Of a DNA stretch of 64,000 bases, positions 21,401 to 33,480 are shown piece after piece. The stretch is from Nymphaea colorata (Eukaryota; Streptophyta; Magnoliopsida; Nymphaeales; Nymphaeaceae). The DNA is taken from NCBI RefSeq assembly GCF_008831285.2, contig NW_022204507.1:5910174-5974173 (forward strand). Reading direction: 5' to 3'. Numbering within the stretch: position 1 is the stretch's first letter; each line of letters begins with the position of its first letter. The position numbers and the translations under genes were made by a program. The notes under the pieces are model-generated. The model was not told the origin of the DNA. It saw only the letters and a list, made by a program, of their open reading frames with translations, and searched no databases.

Positions 21401-23499
21401 CTCCTTTGCCTCCAAGGCCCAACATATATGCATATAAACCATGGTCGTCTAGCTACTTCTCAGTTGGTGCAGAAGGGAATATAAGTTCATGTACGATCGG
21501 AAAGAAAAGTTTTGGATATATAAGCAAAGATGCAGAGGCATACCTTCAAAGCTGGTATTCCTGTCTCCCTGGCTGTCTACTTGTCAGTTGTGTGTCCCTA
21601 GACTCACTAAAGCATTGGTATTCCTGTCTCATTTCATAAGTTGCGTTAATGGACAATATGAAGAAGATCAGAAATGGCCAAATTGAACAAGTAGGCTTGG
21701 CTCGCACTTATAAAATGTCGCTAAAATGCAATTTATTGCCATTTAGGTCGGCTGAAGCCATCCGTTTAGGCCAAACCCATTACCAATATCACATTGGCGA
21801 CGGCATTTGAACTATTGACGATGGCAAAAGCCGGTGCCAATAGCATACTTTCTTGTTGCGATGTGCACTTGGATCTTTTGTAAGTGTTTCATGTTACTGA
21901 TGTAGGAATTTGTTTGAGAAAATTCTGTCTTACTTCCCATGCATTGGTACATGGAAATTATGAATGGTCAAGCTCACTTTTCTAGTTAATGAGATGAGGG
22001 TACTCCTTCCCAAGTCCTATTTTCACTTGCATTTCTATTTTCTTTTAGATTATGACAAGTGGATACCACTATATAAGCCTAGAAATGCCCAGAAAGTTTG
22101 AAAAAACAAAGCCAAACATGACTTCACATAGTGAATTAAGGAATTTTGATGTTATATTGTGGCTAATTTGGATGAGATTTTCCTTTTCCAATTAATGACA
22201 CCAGTATTTTTTTTTCTATTTTTCTCTTTGTGCAGTTTGCTATATTTAGATAATTGTTTAACTGAACTTTTGCTTTTTATTGTCATTTGTACCAATCAAA
22301 ACCCCACACATTTAACTAACAAACGAATAATTTTGTCCAATCTAATTGACAGGGATGTCATACCTCATATTATTGCCCTATTGCTTAAGCTTTCCCGCCA
22401 CATCCCTGTATGATAATTATTTTCATACAAATTTTGAACTCTCTCATATATGATAAGCTTTTTTTTTCCAATGGTTCAAACGATGTTGACCTTTGTGGTG
22501 CTAAGTTATACGGTTTGTCTGGTGAGGTACTATTTGTTTGTTTCTTAGAGGTGTCTGAATATGGATCCATGTTAGATCTCTACCTCTCAGCCACTTGTGG
22601 GCAGGAAACATATGGATGATGTCAACCCAGCTGACCTTATTCCCAGTGGTAGGTGGCCACAATACGACACTTGTTTAATATTTGTTTTCAATTTTTAAAT
22701 ATTTTTGGTCAAATTATAACTTAGCAACCAAACATGCTTACCCAAGACCAGGTTCCTAAGTCAACATGATTTCCTTTAAATCTTAGTTTAAGAAAACGGG
22801 CTCCTAAGGCCCGTTTGGCAATGAAAAAAGTTGTCTGAATCTGCCCTAAAATTAGGGCAGTTTCATGAAATATTAGGCTATGGTATTATCAATTTATCAG
22901 TCTTTTAAGGCAGCTTACTGTTAGTATTGCCTAGTGACCTGAAAATAGACTCTCTTGTATGTTTAGGGTCAAATAGGCACACAAAGTCATTTTCTTCAAA
23001 TACAATAACACATCTAAAAATTTTGAAAAGTATAGTTCTACATACGGTGACAAACTATTAAAAGTATGGATAGTGGATAGCCTTTGTCACCAGCAAGATG
23101 AAGCATTCCAATGGTCTCAGCTTCATGTCATACTCAGTAGGTCTGGCGAATCATGTCATTTAATTTGTTGCTTCAATTTTCCACCAAAATTTATGAATCC
23201 CAACTGACCATTTAGATCAACTGATGAAACAAATCATGTTGTTAAGAAATCATCAATATTGGCAGCTTATATATATGTCAAATGTGACTATTGCCAACAA
23301 GAGGTAGCTCATAAGGGGAGATGCTGGCGAGCTGCCAACAGCGGACATGGTCGGTAACGCGTCATGTGGAGCTGAACAGGTGGGAAATGAAGCTGATCTA
23401 TATAGCCCCTTTGCTCACTGCCAGCAGCCATCGCCTTGTTTGATAGCTGCCCTTCTCCACTGCAGAGCTGTCAATATTAATATTCAAAATAGTTTAGAC
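18461..23499. other. No recognisable gene
   Basis: I find only short frames without known motifs, for example 18531-18758 and 19125-19322 (the latter contains FGKVAARKMRLMKDACEKQ). Minus-strand sequence at 21000-20880 can be read as an exon-like peptide ending at a possible donor, but it has no partner exons. 21715-21850 has GGCGACGGCA and GATGGCAAAAGCCG words like those near the ends of CACTA elements. 22807-22980 starts GGCCCGTTTGGCA and ends with a weakly inverted GGGTCAAATAGGC, a possible eroded miniature transposon. Confidence 0.45.
20119..20141. repeat. (CT)n microsatellite
   Basis: About 11 perfect CT units. Confidence 0.95.
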
Positions 23500-23949
23500 T
23501 GACAACAACTCACCATGCAGCTCACCATATGTTAATTTTGGGAAAAAAGATAAAACCTGCCCACAATCATAGCAACTCACCATGCGTGAAGGTTGGAAAG
23601 AAAATATTGCATGATAAACTTGGAAAGAAGACAACGCATGATCACAACTCCTCATGTATGAATTATGGAAAGAGGGTGATGTATGATCAAGAAATGGATC
23701 TGACACCACATGCAGCTACAAATCAGGAACAAGGTTGTAGCAACGAACGCATGTAGAAATTATTGTGAAAACAAATTCTTCTAAATAAAGCTGAAGGAAA
23801 TTCAAAAATTAAATATTGTAACCGACCCATCTCTTGTATAAAGTACAAGGCAATAAAAGAAGACTCATCTTCGTTTTGATGACTGAGTACCGTGATGTAG
23901 GATAATATCTGAACCATGTTAAATTTCTCTTTTTTTATCATTTGTTTCA
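23500..23949 (+). repeat. 5' LTR of copia element 1
   Basis: Starts TGACAACAAC and ends TTTGTTTCA, directly followed by the primer site. The upstream half has loose ~60-bp repeats (CAACTC.CCATG with GGAAAGAA). TGTATAAAGTAC near 23836 is the likely TATA region, and GATGACTGAGT (23878) is shared with the 3' LTR. Confidence 0.7.
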
Positions 23950-23960
23950 TGGTATCGAGC
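23950..23960 (+). other. Primer binding site, initiator tRNA-Met type
   Basis: TGGTATCGAGC directly abuts the LTR. It is one base short of the usual TGGTATCAGAGC. Confidence 0.75.
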
Positions 23961-25174
23961 CGTGCAAGCCCTTTTGGGACCTTCTCTTACTGATTTCTTT
24001 CCTACTACTTCAATGGCATCATCCTCAGCAACGTCATTGGCTAAGTTCTCTTTTCCTTCAAATGTGAATGTTGCTAATTTTGTCTCGATCAAGTTCACGC
24101 ATAAGAATTTTCTTCTCTGGCAAACTCATATGCTTGGCCTCATAGAAGCCAGGATCTTCTTGAGTTTATTGGTGGCACTATTCCTACGTCAAGTTCAACA
24201 ATTGAACATTTGAAACTACTGAAAATGGTGAACCTTTCAACAGCCTTAATCTTGATTTCAGGGACCTGGAAGAAATCAGATCGATTGCTTCGAGACTAGC
24301 TTTCAGTATCTCTGTCTGAAGAGGTGTTGGGTCTAGTCATTGGACACAAGACTTCAGCAGAAGTATGGATGACCTTAACAACAACATTTGCACGTGAGTC
24401 AAAAGAGAGACATTTTCTATCGAATAGGAAATTACAAACTTATCGAAAACAAGATAAGTCCATTACCGAATATATCACTGGATTCATGTCTATTTTTTAT
24501 GAATTTTCTGCTATAGGCAAGCCTCTCAATGATGAAGATAAAGTTTTTTGGTTGATGAGTGGTTAAGGAGCAGGTTATGAAGCCTTCTCCACCTCTATTC
24601 TTATGCCACCAATTTTGCTGTATCTTAAAGTTGTCTCGTTACTTTAAAACCATGAAAGCATGAAGGACCTTAGTCCAAGCGAAAGCAAGTTGAATGCTAA
24701 TGTTGCATTTCTCACCCAGCAGACAGGAAATCAAAATAACAAGGGTCGCTACAACAACAATAAACACAGAAACAACGATCACTTTAACTCAAGAGGCCGT
24801 GGATTTGTTCCAGTTTCTTAATCTCGTGACAATCATGGATCAGCCAACTCTAATGGAGCTTCTTCAAACAAACCGAAGGTACCATGCCAAATATGTGGAC
24901 AAAATAATCACTCTTCTCTTAAATGTTATCATAGATTTGATCAGTCATATCAACCACGAGATGTACCTCCAGCATTCTCTAATCTAAAGGTGTCAGATCC
25001 AAAGGACCAAGATTGGTATCTAGATACAGGAGCAACTTCTCATGTCACAAACAATTCAAGTAATCTTCAAAACTGTGTTAAGTACAAATGATCAGATAAA
25101 ATAGTGCTAGGAAATGGTGAAAAATTTGACATTACTCACATTGGAACAGCCGACATAAAGGTCGGATCCAAAAT

Positions 25175-25191
25175 TCTCTCTCTCTCTCTCT
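25175..25191. repeat. (CT)n microsatellite within the copia coding region
   Basis: A run of CT units lies just after the protease and shifts the frame. Confidence 0.9.
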
Positions 25192-28019
25192 AGACAATGT
25201 TTTGGTGGTTCCAGGTATTAAAAAGAGCTAAATCTTTGTGAGCCAACTCACCAGTACCATGCCATATTTATTTGAATTCTCTTTTAACTTGTTTGTGATT
25301 AAGGACAAGGAGACCAAGGCATTGATAGCAGCATGATCTGGAGAATGAGACTTATATGCGCTCAAAGGCAATCCAAAGGACATTTTTTTTCAGCAAGGTT
25401 TCGAACAGCTTCTTCCGATGTTTGGCATGGACGCTTGGGGCATCTGCATGCTATAATTCTTGATTTTATGTCAGCAAATAAAATGAGTCATGAACAAAAC
25501 GACAGGTTTTACCATTTGTCAAAGTTTCCAAATTGAAAAATCTTGTCAACTTCCACTTCTTCCAATAGAGGTTGATTGTGGTGCTATGTTTGAAAATGTC
25601 CACTGCAATTTGTGGAGACCAGCTCCAATGGCTTCTTGTCAAAGCATTAAATATTATGCTTATCAATTCGCTCGTTATTCTTGGTACTATCCTATAAAGA
25701 GAAAGTCGGATTTTTTTTTCTTCCAAGTTTCTTGAATTACATACTATGATAAAAAATTAATTTTGTATTTCTATGAAGATTTTTCAAACTAACGACGAAG
25801 GAGAATTCAACAGCTCTTGTTAGGTTGACGATCTTAAAGATCATGGCATCATCCATCAGAAGCTTGCACAAAATCGCCTGCTCAAAATGGCATCACAGAG
25901 CGTAAGCACAGGTCAGTTAAAAAATGAGGACTTACTCTCCTCTTTCATAGTGGATTACCAGCACAATATTGGGTAAAGGCCTTCTCTACAGCCATTTTGC
26001 TCATAAACCGTCTGCCGTCTCAAATGCTGGACATGGAAAGCCCATACAAGCTTCTATTTGGGAAGCAATCACATTATTCTTGCTTGTGCGCCTTTGAAAG
26101 CAGATGTTACCCTTATTTACGAGGATATAATCAGCATTCCAACAAAAATCGTTGCCATGTATATTTATTGGGTATAGTGAGCGTCACAACGGGTATGGAT
26201 GTAGATGTCTATACCCTTCCACTGGACGTGTCTATATATCACGCCATGTAGTCCTTGATCAAACTTTCCTTCTTTTCATCAACCTCAAACTCATAGTTAT
26301 GCTCATCCCACTCATGATAATTTTGTCTCATTCTCCCTACATCCACCCGATGCACATACAGCCATAAAATGATCAACGGCTTGCACAAATGCATGTTGGA
26401 GATCCTCCTTTGGAACTAGAGGACCAACCTCATATAACAACCAAGTCAACCACCAGCCTTAATTACCATCAACCTCCTAACATACCAACAACTCATCCTC
26501 TGCCAATTGAATCTTTGCCACCTACTCAACCACTACTACTGACATCATCTGCTTCCCATGCCATGACCACTAGATCCAAATCTCGAATAGTAAAACCAAA
26601 TCCAAAATATGCGTTCACCATTTCTATGCTGAAGGAACCAAACCACTATACTATGGCACTAAAACATGGAGGCTGGAATAAAGCAATGGAAGATGAGATG
26701 ACGGCGCTACAAGCAAACAATGCTTGGCCTCTTGTGCCAAGGAATCCACACATGCATGTCATTGACGGCTGGTGGGCATTCAAAGAAAACTAAAAAGTGA
26801 TGGGACATTGGAATGACTCAAGTCGCGTCTAGTGGCTCAAGGGTATAGTCAAGTCCAAGGTATTGATTTTCTAGAGACTCACCGGTGGTTAAATTTGCTA
26901 CAATTCGAATTGTTTTAAGTATTGATCTAGCTCATGATTGGCTTCTCAAACAATTAGATGTAAAAAATGTATTTTTAAATGGCCATCTACAAGAATTGGT
27001 TTTATATTGAGATTCAAAGACACTACTCATCCAAATCATGTCTGCCGACTGAATAGAGCCATGTATGGACTGAAGCAAGCCCTCGGGCTTGGTATGATCG
27101 CTTTGCAAAATTTTTATTTATCATGAGATTCACTGCTAGCATGTCCGACTCATTTCTCTTTGTTCGGCGACAAGATAATCATGTTACTCTTCTCTTACTT
27201 TACGTTGGCGACATCATTCTAACTGGCAACTCTAAAAAAATTTAAATGAGTTTGTTGAGCAAGTAAGGAGGAGTTTGCAACGAATGATTTGCGAGATGTT
27301 AATTTTTTCCTTGGCATTCAGCTTCAAAGGAAATCAGATGGCATGTTTCTTCATCAACAAAAATATGCCAACGAGATCATTTGTGAGCAAATATGCAGAA
27401 TTGTAAATCCACCAACACTCCCTCATGGTTAATGCCAAACATGATGCCCCCATGGATGCGCGATAAGTTGATGCTACTGGCTATTGAAGCCTTGTCAAAG
27501 CACTCAATATCTCACTCTAACCCAGCCAGACTTGTCATTTGCAGTGAATTTTTTTTCCAATTTATGCATGCACCCACTCTTGAACATTTTCAGATGGCGA
27601 AAGAATTGCTCGACATGTTCATGGCACATCTCACTATGGCATGAATTTTTTCAAGAGAAAATCACCTCGCTTGAAGCCTATTTTGATGTAGATTGGGCCG
27701 GATGCCCAAATAGTAGATGATCAACATCTAGCTATTGCATTTTTTTGGGACTACTTGCATCTCAAGGATTTCTAAGAAGCAACCAAACATGCTAGGACAT
27801 AGTGTGAAGCTAAATGTCGTGCCCTTGATACAGCCACCGCAGAGATTACTAGGGTCACATACTCACATTTATACTCCAAGACGTTGGAATCTATTTACCT
27901 AAGCCACTATAATCACCCCAAATTTTTCTAAAAGACTACGCACTTTTATCAAAACACAAAATGCCATTTTTTATCCAAATTAGATCCAAAACCCAAGTTC
28001 AAATCCAAATCAAGCATTT

Positions 28020-28365
28020 CAGACCCATTTTCCCTTCCTTTTTACAAAGAATTTCCTTTTAAAGGGTGATTTTAGTCTTTTTGGTAGGCAAGACTCATTT
28101 GCCCCTTCTTTTGACAAAAAACCCCTTTTAGAGGGTGATTTTGGTCTTTTTGGTGGGCAAGACCTATTTACCCCTCCTTTTGACAAAGAATCTCGTTTTA
28201 GAGGGTGATTTTGGTATTTTTAGTGGCAAACCCATTTGCCCCTCCTTTTGACAAAAAACCTCCTTTTAGAGGGTGATTTTGGTTTTTTGGTGAACAAGAC
28301 CCATTTGCCCCTCCTTTTAACAAAAAATCTCCTTTTAGAGGGCGATTTTAGTCTTTTTGGGTGGA
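28020..28365 (+). repeat. ~69-bp tandem repeat, five units, in the LTR U3 region
   Basis: GGGTGATTTT-type anchors sit at 28064, 28133, 28203, 28271 and 28340 (periods 69, 70, 68, 69). Each unit carries CCCATTTGCCCCTCC and CTTTTAGAGGG. The array lies upstream of the TATA box. Confidence 0.9.
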
Positions 28366-28534
28366 CAAAGGCCCAACTCATTTTTAAAAAAATATATATT
28401 TTTATAAACCTAATGGCCAATCATACCCATTTTCAAACCATTCCTTTTTCAAAATAATTCAAAATTATGTGAAATTCAGATGAAAATTGGGTGGAATTCA
28501 AAAAATTTCAAATTTTGCTTTTTTGACTCCAAAA

Positions 28535-28551
28535 TCTCTATAAATACCCCC
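28535..28551 (+). promoter_or_regulatory. TATA box of the long-LTR family
   Basis: TCTCTATAAATACCCCC lies in the expected U3/R position and is conserved in the minus-strand copy at 61915-61931. Confidence 0.65.
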
Positions 28552-29267
28552 CACTTCCCCTCTCTTGGGCAAGAGTAGCCCTTGGGAGAAACCCTAGAGT
28601 ATTCTCAGTTGAAGACTTAGGGTTTCTCTTGAGCTCTTTTTCTCTCCCTCTTCCTCTTTCCATTTCTCTTCTTCTCCAACTTGGAGCAAGTTACAACCCT
28701 CTTGGAGGCATCATCTTGGAGCTTCACTCAAGATAGTCTTCAAGCTAAGGTGTTCATTTTCTCTAAGTCTTTCTCATTTAGAGGTATATAATCCAAACCT
28801 CACTCTATTCTTTATTTTCTTTTCTCTCTTCTTCATCTCCCCATAGCCATATGAGATAGCTCTCACTCTCTATTTTAGAGTCAAGAGGCTATACTTGAGA
28901 GCACTGGGAGCATGACAAGATGAGATAATCTTTCATTCTACGATCAAATAATGTTATTCAATTTCTCAAATATAATCATGTTGTTGTTGCTCATTTATTT
29001 TACAAGATCTCGGTGTCTACCTCTCCAAAGCTCCAATTCTATTGAGTGACAACATTTCAGCACTACATACCACTATCAAAACAGTCTTTCATTCACGTAT
29101 GAAACATTTTGGAACTCGATTATCATTTTGTTCGTGAACAAGTTGCACTGGGAGATATGAATACTCAATTCATCACAACTGAAGGTCAGCTTGCAGATCT
29201 TTTTACCAAACCATTGTCTCAGCAACGATTCAGCATCATGGCTTACGTATGCAACCTTCCCTTCAGT

Positions 29268-29277
29268 TGAGGGGGGA
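29268..29277 (+). other. Polypurine tract of copia element 1
   Basis: TGAGGGGGGA directly precedes the TGATAAC start of the 3' LTR, the expected place for plus-strand priming. Confidence 0.75.
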
Positions 29278-29772
29278 TGATAACGCACTAGCTCACTCCA
29301 GAAAATCAGGTGCATCTTCAACGGTTCATAACTCAAGGCGATCAGGCATGGATCATAACTGCAGGAAATCAGGCATAACTAATATGGCAGAAAATCAAAT
29401 CAGCCACGTGAGTCAAGAAACTAAAACACATCTTGATAAGTCTCCAGCAATAAATCCGAATTCCAGCAAATTAAGAGGAATAAATATGGAAGCAAAGCCA
29501 ATCGTTCAAGCAACAAAAACGCCTCTTCACAATGATGACAGATTTCAGGAGAATGTCAGTTTCCCTTATTCAAAACCAATGTAGCTATTCAAGCAAACAG
29601 ATTGTATGCCCGTGGAAACTGATTCAAATTCGAATCAGACATAGCAATGTATAAATACTGTGCTAAGGGAACCAGATCATCATGAAATTGATGACTGAGT
29701 TGTGGAGTCGGAATTTTTCTTCCGAACCACATTTTTCTTTTGCTCATCATCTTCATCCTTCTTTCTCTTTTA
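29278..29772 (+). repeat. 3' LTR of copia element 1
   Basis: Starts TGATAACGC after the polypurine tract and probably ends at TCTTTTACA. TGTATAAATACTG near 29650 is the likely TATA region. It shares GATGACTGAGT and a CT-rich 3' end with the 5' LTR, but most of the sequence differs. Confidence 0.6.
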
Positions 29773-29864
29773 CAGGCTTACAATTAAGTTGATGCCAAAG
29801 TACTTGACAATGTTAGAGCGGTAGAATGCAGCATTTTCAAAGATCAGAAAGCATAATCCTGCGA

Positions 29865-30180
29865 ACTACATAAGGAGTCAAGAAGAGCAATCTTGCTCTC
29901 TGTCTCCCTCTTGGGTAACACGTCTATTTTTATTTTTCTTTAGTCCATGTCTTAATTGATGAAATTTCTTCAAGAATTCGTGTGCCATTTATGGATTTTC
30001 CTTGGCATATTTATGAACACAGGAAAATTTGTCTCATTTCATACCCTCTTGTTGGGTTTTCCTAGGGTAAAAAAGCATGTCCTCGAGAGTTCCATTTGTT
30101 TGTTAGGAAATGGAATTAATTCCTGTTGCAACTTGAAGAATTAAGAGTTTTCAGTGGAAAGGTAAGCTACTTAAATGTGT
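29865..30180 (+). repeat. ~315-bp dispersed direct repeat, copy 1 (copy 2 at 32275-32590)
   Basis: Both copies contain AAGGAGTCAAGAAGAGCAAT, a TTTATTTTTCTTTAGT tract, TTTCCTTGGCAT and GGTAAGCTACTTAAATGT. They lie 2.4 kb apart in the same direction. Origin unknown. Confidence 0.85.
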
Positions 30181-30461
30181 TTTCCAAGTGTAGTTTCCTC
30201 AAAGATTATTTCAGTTTTGATATTTGAGTTATTCTTTTTGTATAAAAAGTTTGTCCATTGTACAGCTGTGCCAAACACTTGAATATTGAGCTGCAACCAT
30301 GAGAAGATTGTCTTTTATGGTCATGGTATATTAAAGGTAAAATACTTAGTCATCAGTGTTTAACCACCGATAATATTTTCATGTGCAACTGATTTATTAG
30401 CAAGTAGCTTATGGTGCAAACTGTTTACAAGTGGTTGTTTACTGTTTAAGCGATTGTGCTT

Positions 30462-30720
30462 TCAACGGCCAAAGACTAAAATATCACCTCTTCTTTTCTC
30501 TTTGACTTTCTCTCCCACTTTTCTCTTGGAAAAATCAAATGGTCACGTGCCTACCAATTTGTCTCTTTCTAAATCAGCCTTTTTTCTCATTTTTTCCAAG
30601 ATATCAGGCTATTTTCCATTTTTTTTAACGGCCAAAGACGAAAACATCACCTTTTTCTCTCTTTGAATTTCTCTCAAACTTTTATCCTGGAAAAATCAAA
30701 TGGTCAGGTACGTACCAATT
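30462..30720 (+). repeat. ~165-bp tandem duplication
   Basis: ACGGCCAAAGAC(T/G)AAAA starts both copies (30463 and 30628). Both also carry GGAAAAATCAAATGGTCA. Confidence 0.9.
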
Positions 30721-30723
30721 TCA

Positions 30724-30763
<40 letters not shown>
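30724..30763. repeat. (CT)n(TA)n microsatellite
   Basis: A CT run passes directly into a TA run. Confidence 0.95.
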
Positions 30764-33344
30764 GGAAAAAGCAGGGAGGGAAAAAGAGAATGAATCTCGA
30801 GTTCTTTTAATATGAAAATTTGATTGTATTCATCTTTTATCTCAGCATCCTGCTTTCTATATCAAAATTAAACAAAGAGAGAAAAAGGATGGTATACCAA
30901 TAAGAATAACTTATGAGAATTAGTGGAAGAGCGGCCTGCTCATGGTTTTCATTCATTTGGCTTTTTTTCTAAAAGCAACCACATAGATGTGTTTGAGATA
31001 TTTTAAGAAAATGTTGAGTGTTTAGTTGTATAAATTAAGTTATAACTTGAAAAGGTTACATAGTTTTTTATTCTTATAAATCTTAATCTATTGCATTGGA
31101 CGTTGGTGATTTCTTTATCTTCTAAAATTGGAAATTCCAGACTTCGAGTGCTTATTTTACTCACTAAATAAATGGCCCTATTTTTGCGATATAGAAGAGT
31201 AATGACAAAATATAACTACAAAATTTTTAAAATAAAGCAAATACCTGTTAAGCAGTCGGTGGCAAAAGAAGGGTTTCTATTAAGAAATTGAAAATGTGAA
31301 GGCACTTTTCAAAATTACAGCAACTTATCAAGGATGACGTGAAAATTTTCTATAATAACCCGGCCAACCACTAAGGTCTCCCAAAAATTTCCTGCCAAAA
31401 GCAAGAAGCTGGGAAGAGAGAGAGAGAGCATCAGAGCACTGACACATAGACCTGGGCGGCGGGCCAAGCTGCCACGGGGTACCCGGGACGCAGGCCAGAG
31501 ATTGATTGAAACTTAGGTACTGATCGTATTTGATGTGTATGAATTTAGTTCTTTCTTGCTCTTCTTTTTCGGTGTCCTTCATTCTCAATCGACTGATTGA
31601 GTTGATAAGCCTAGTAGTTGTTTCATGCTTGATCTTTTTTGAGAAACTCTGTTGAAGAATGTTTGGGATTTCTAGGTCCGTTGGGCTTCAGGTGACTGGA
31701 TTTGTGGAAGACCATTCAGTATGCCCATGGATTGGATGTATTCATGATTGTTTTGTACCTTCTCATTCTCATTTCTTGGACATGAAAAAAAAATTCCAAC
31801 TTCGTCTGTTTTGGTGTGTAACTCTGGGATTTCTGGTTGGATTGTTGGTTTTGGTGATAGAGTTTCTGGAAGATCATTTAGTGTGTGATGCATTAGAATT
31901 TTCAAATTCTCCTTTGGATTCACACTCTTGAATTCGTTGATGTTGTCTGTTTTTGTTATATCTTTGTGCCATCTTCCATGGATTGATCACTCAATCTCTA
32001 GTTCAATATGTTTGTTCAAGAGCGGACCGTTTGTCCTTGATAACGTCATGTCTTGTGATCTGTTCCTTTGACAATTTTGTTTGACAATCTTCTTAGGGCT
32101 GGAAGTGAATATCTGCAACTTTCTTCTCTCTCTCTCTCTCTCTCTGAAATTTCTCCCAGCTCACCTTGCTGATTATTTAGTGCCTTATCTCACTTTACAA
32201 ATAACTTAGTGCGCAAGAATGTGACAATTCCAAAATGGCAAGAAAGCAACATTTTTAGATAGATGAAGGCAGAAACCCGGGAAATACTTAAGGAGTCAAG
32301 AAGAGCAATCTTGATCTCCGTCTTACTCAATGTAAACCTTCTCTATGTTTATTTTTCTTTAGTTCTTGTCATAATTGAAGTGTTTTCAAGAATTCGTATG
32401 GCATCTGTGGGTTTTCCTTGGCATTTTATGAACTTTATAAAATTTGTCTAATTGCTACTCTCTTTTCGGTTTTCCTTAGTGTAAAAAAAGGGTGTTTGGG
32501 ACATTTATTTGTTTTCAAATAGAATTAATTCTTGTTGAGACTTCAAGAATTAGGAGTTTTCAGTGGATTGGTAAGCTACTTAAATGTATTTGCTGAAATG
32601 CCGGTTCCTGATTTCAGGGACTCTGGTCATTTCACATTCACAACATCAGTTCCCACTTACTCCCCTGCCCTTTCCTAGCCACTCTTCTTCTGGGACCTCT
32701 CCTCCCCACCCCATCTGGTGGGCACCGTGGCCAGCTGCTCCTCCCATCGGCTGGAGTCGTACTTGCTCTACTGATCGACCATGTGTTGTGTTGGAACGAC
32801 CAAGTTCGCCATCGACAAGATGACTTCCCGGCCTTTGATCAGCTTGGTATTTTAGTGATTGTTGATTTGCATCCCAAGCTTCACTCTTAACACTTTCTTG
32901 TTAAACTAAAGTGCCTCTTTGGTTCTTGGTCCATATTTGTCAGCTTATCAAGTGATATTACTAACCCAAATCATGAGCTTTTCTTGGAGAGAATCCACTT
33001 AATGTCAGGCCATCGCATTTCAAACACTGTTTCACAAGTGTTAATCCAAAAACTATTTTGTTGGCAAGTCAAAATAGTTTGCCAAAAAAATGGTACCGAA
33101 TTGGTCAATCTCCATGATAATTGAAAAGGAATGAATATTAAAAGTAATTGGAAAATGATAATACAAAACAAGAATTGCACTATTTAGGGTGAAGTAATTT
33201 TCATCTCAGATGTATATATATATTTTTTCTATTTTGTAATTTTTTTAATTAAGACAGGTGTGTTCCTCCTAGATGCATCCACAATCATTAATTTTGGTCT
33301 TCTTATTTTCAATCATTGCTTAGACTGAATTGTAGCATCAAAAT

Positions 33345-33480
33345 GACAAAAGAGGGGCTTGGCCCGGCCCAGTTAAATTTTAATCAAAAAAATATATAAG
33401 AAAAATATTATATATATGCATTTATTTATTAAAAATTAATTAAAAATTGTCGAGCCTGGCCAAGCCGGGTGCCCACTTCT
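33345..33480. mobile_element. Small GGCC-rich element, hAT-like
   Basis: GC-rich ends (GGGGCTTGGCCCGGCCC and CCAAGCCGGGTGCCCACTTCTA) flank an AT-rich middle, and the ends are partly inverted repeats. No convincing 8-bp target duplication is seen. Confidence 0.4.

Larger units (their letters stand above)
27908..29045 (+). mobile_element. Long-LTR retrotransposon fragment nested in copia RNase H
   Basis: Copia homology stops at 27907 and resumes at 29046. The insert starts TATAATCACCCCAAATTTTT, matching the LTR start TGTTATCACCCTAAATTTTT (minus strand, 62327). It shares the TATA block (CTATAAATACCCCC at 28538), TCTTGGGCA/TATGAG and the CTTCATCTCCCCATAGCCAT stretch with 54880 and 61600. It stops about 1.1 kb in, before the LTR's 3' end, so it is a fragment rather than a clean solo LTR. 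I saw no target duplication. Confidence 0.65.
23962..29270 (+). pseudogene. Ty1/copia gag-pol polyprotein, dead and split
   Basis: Gag: 23962-24700 (KFTHKNFLLWQTHMLGLI; SITEYITGFMSIFYEF). Zinc knuckle: about 24883-24945 (CQICGQNNHSSLKCYHRF). Protease: near 25017 (WYLDTGATSHVTNN, catalytic DTG intact). Integrase: 25330-26250, with WHGRLGH, FENVHCNLWRPAP (Asp to Asn in the usual HxDLW), NRLPSQMLDMESPYKLLFG and GRVYISRHVV. RT: 26540-27700, with WNKAMEDEMTALQANNAW, QLDVKN.FLNG and an active site reading LYVGDIILTG where LYVDD is required. RNase H: AYFDVDWAGCP at about 27670, interrupted at 27907 and resumed at 29046 to end with LADLFTKPLSQQRF. Many stops and shifts occur, plus a CT microsatellite at 25175-25191. 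Confidence 0.88.
23500..29772 (+). mobile_element. Ty1/copia LTR retrotransposon, non-functional, with nested insertion
   Basis: Order: LTR (23500-23949), primer site, gag, zinc knuckle, protease, integrase, RT, RNase H, polypurine tract (29268-29277), LTR (29278-29772). Integrase before RT marks it as Ty1/copia. RNase H is interrupted by 27908-29045. The two LTRs share their ends and some internal words but are strongly diverged. No target duplication is evident (TAGAC on the left, GGCTT on the right). Confidence 0.8.

Noticed and set aside
21715-21860. CACTA-like GGCGACGGC / GGCAAAAGCCG words
   Set aside because: They are suggestive, but there is no CACTA terminus nearby. Left as a note in the region entry.
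27908-29045. Clean solo LTR inside the copia element
   Set aside because: The 3' end of the LTR is missing and no 5-bp duplication flanks it, so it is treated as a fragment.
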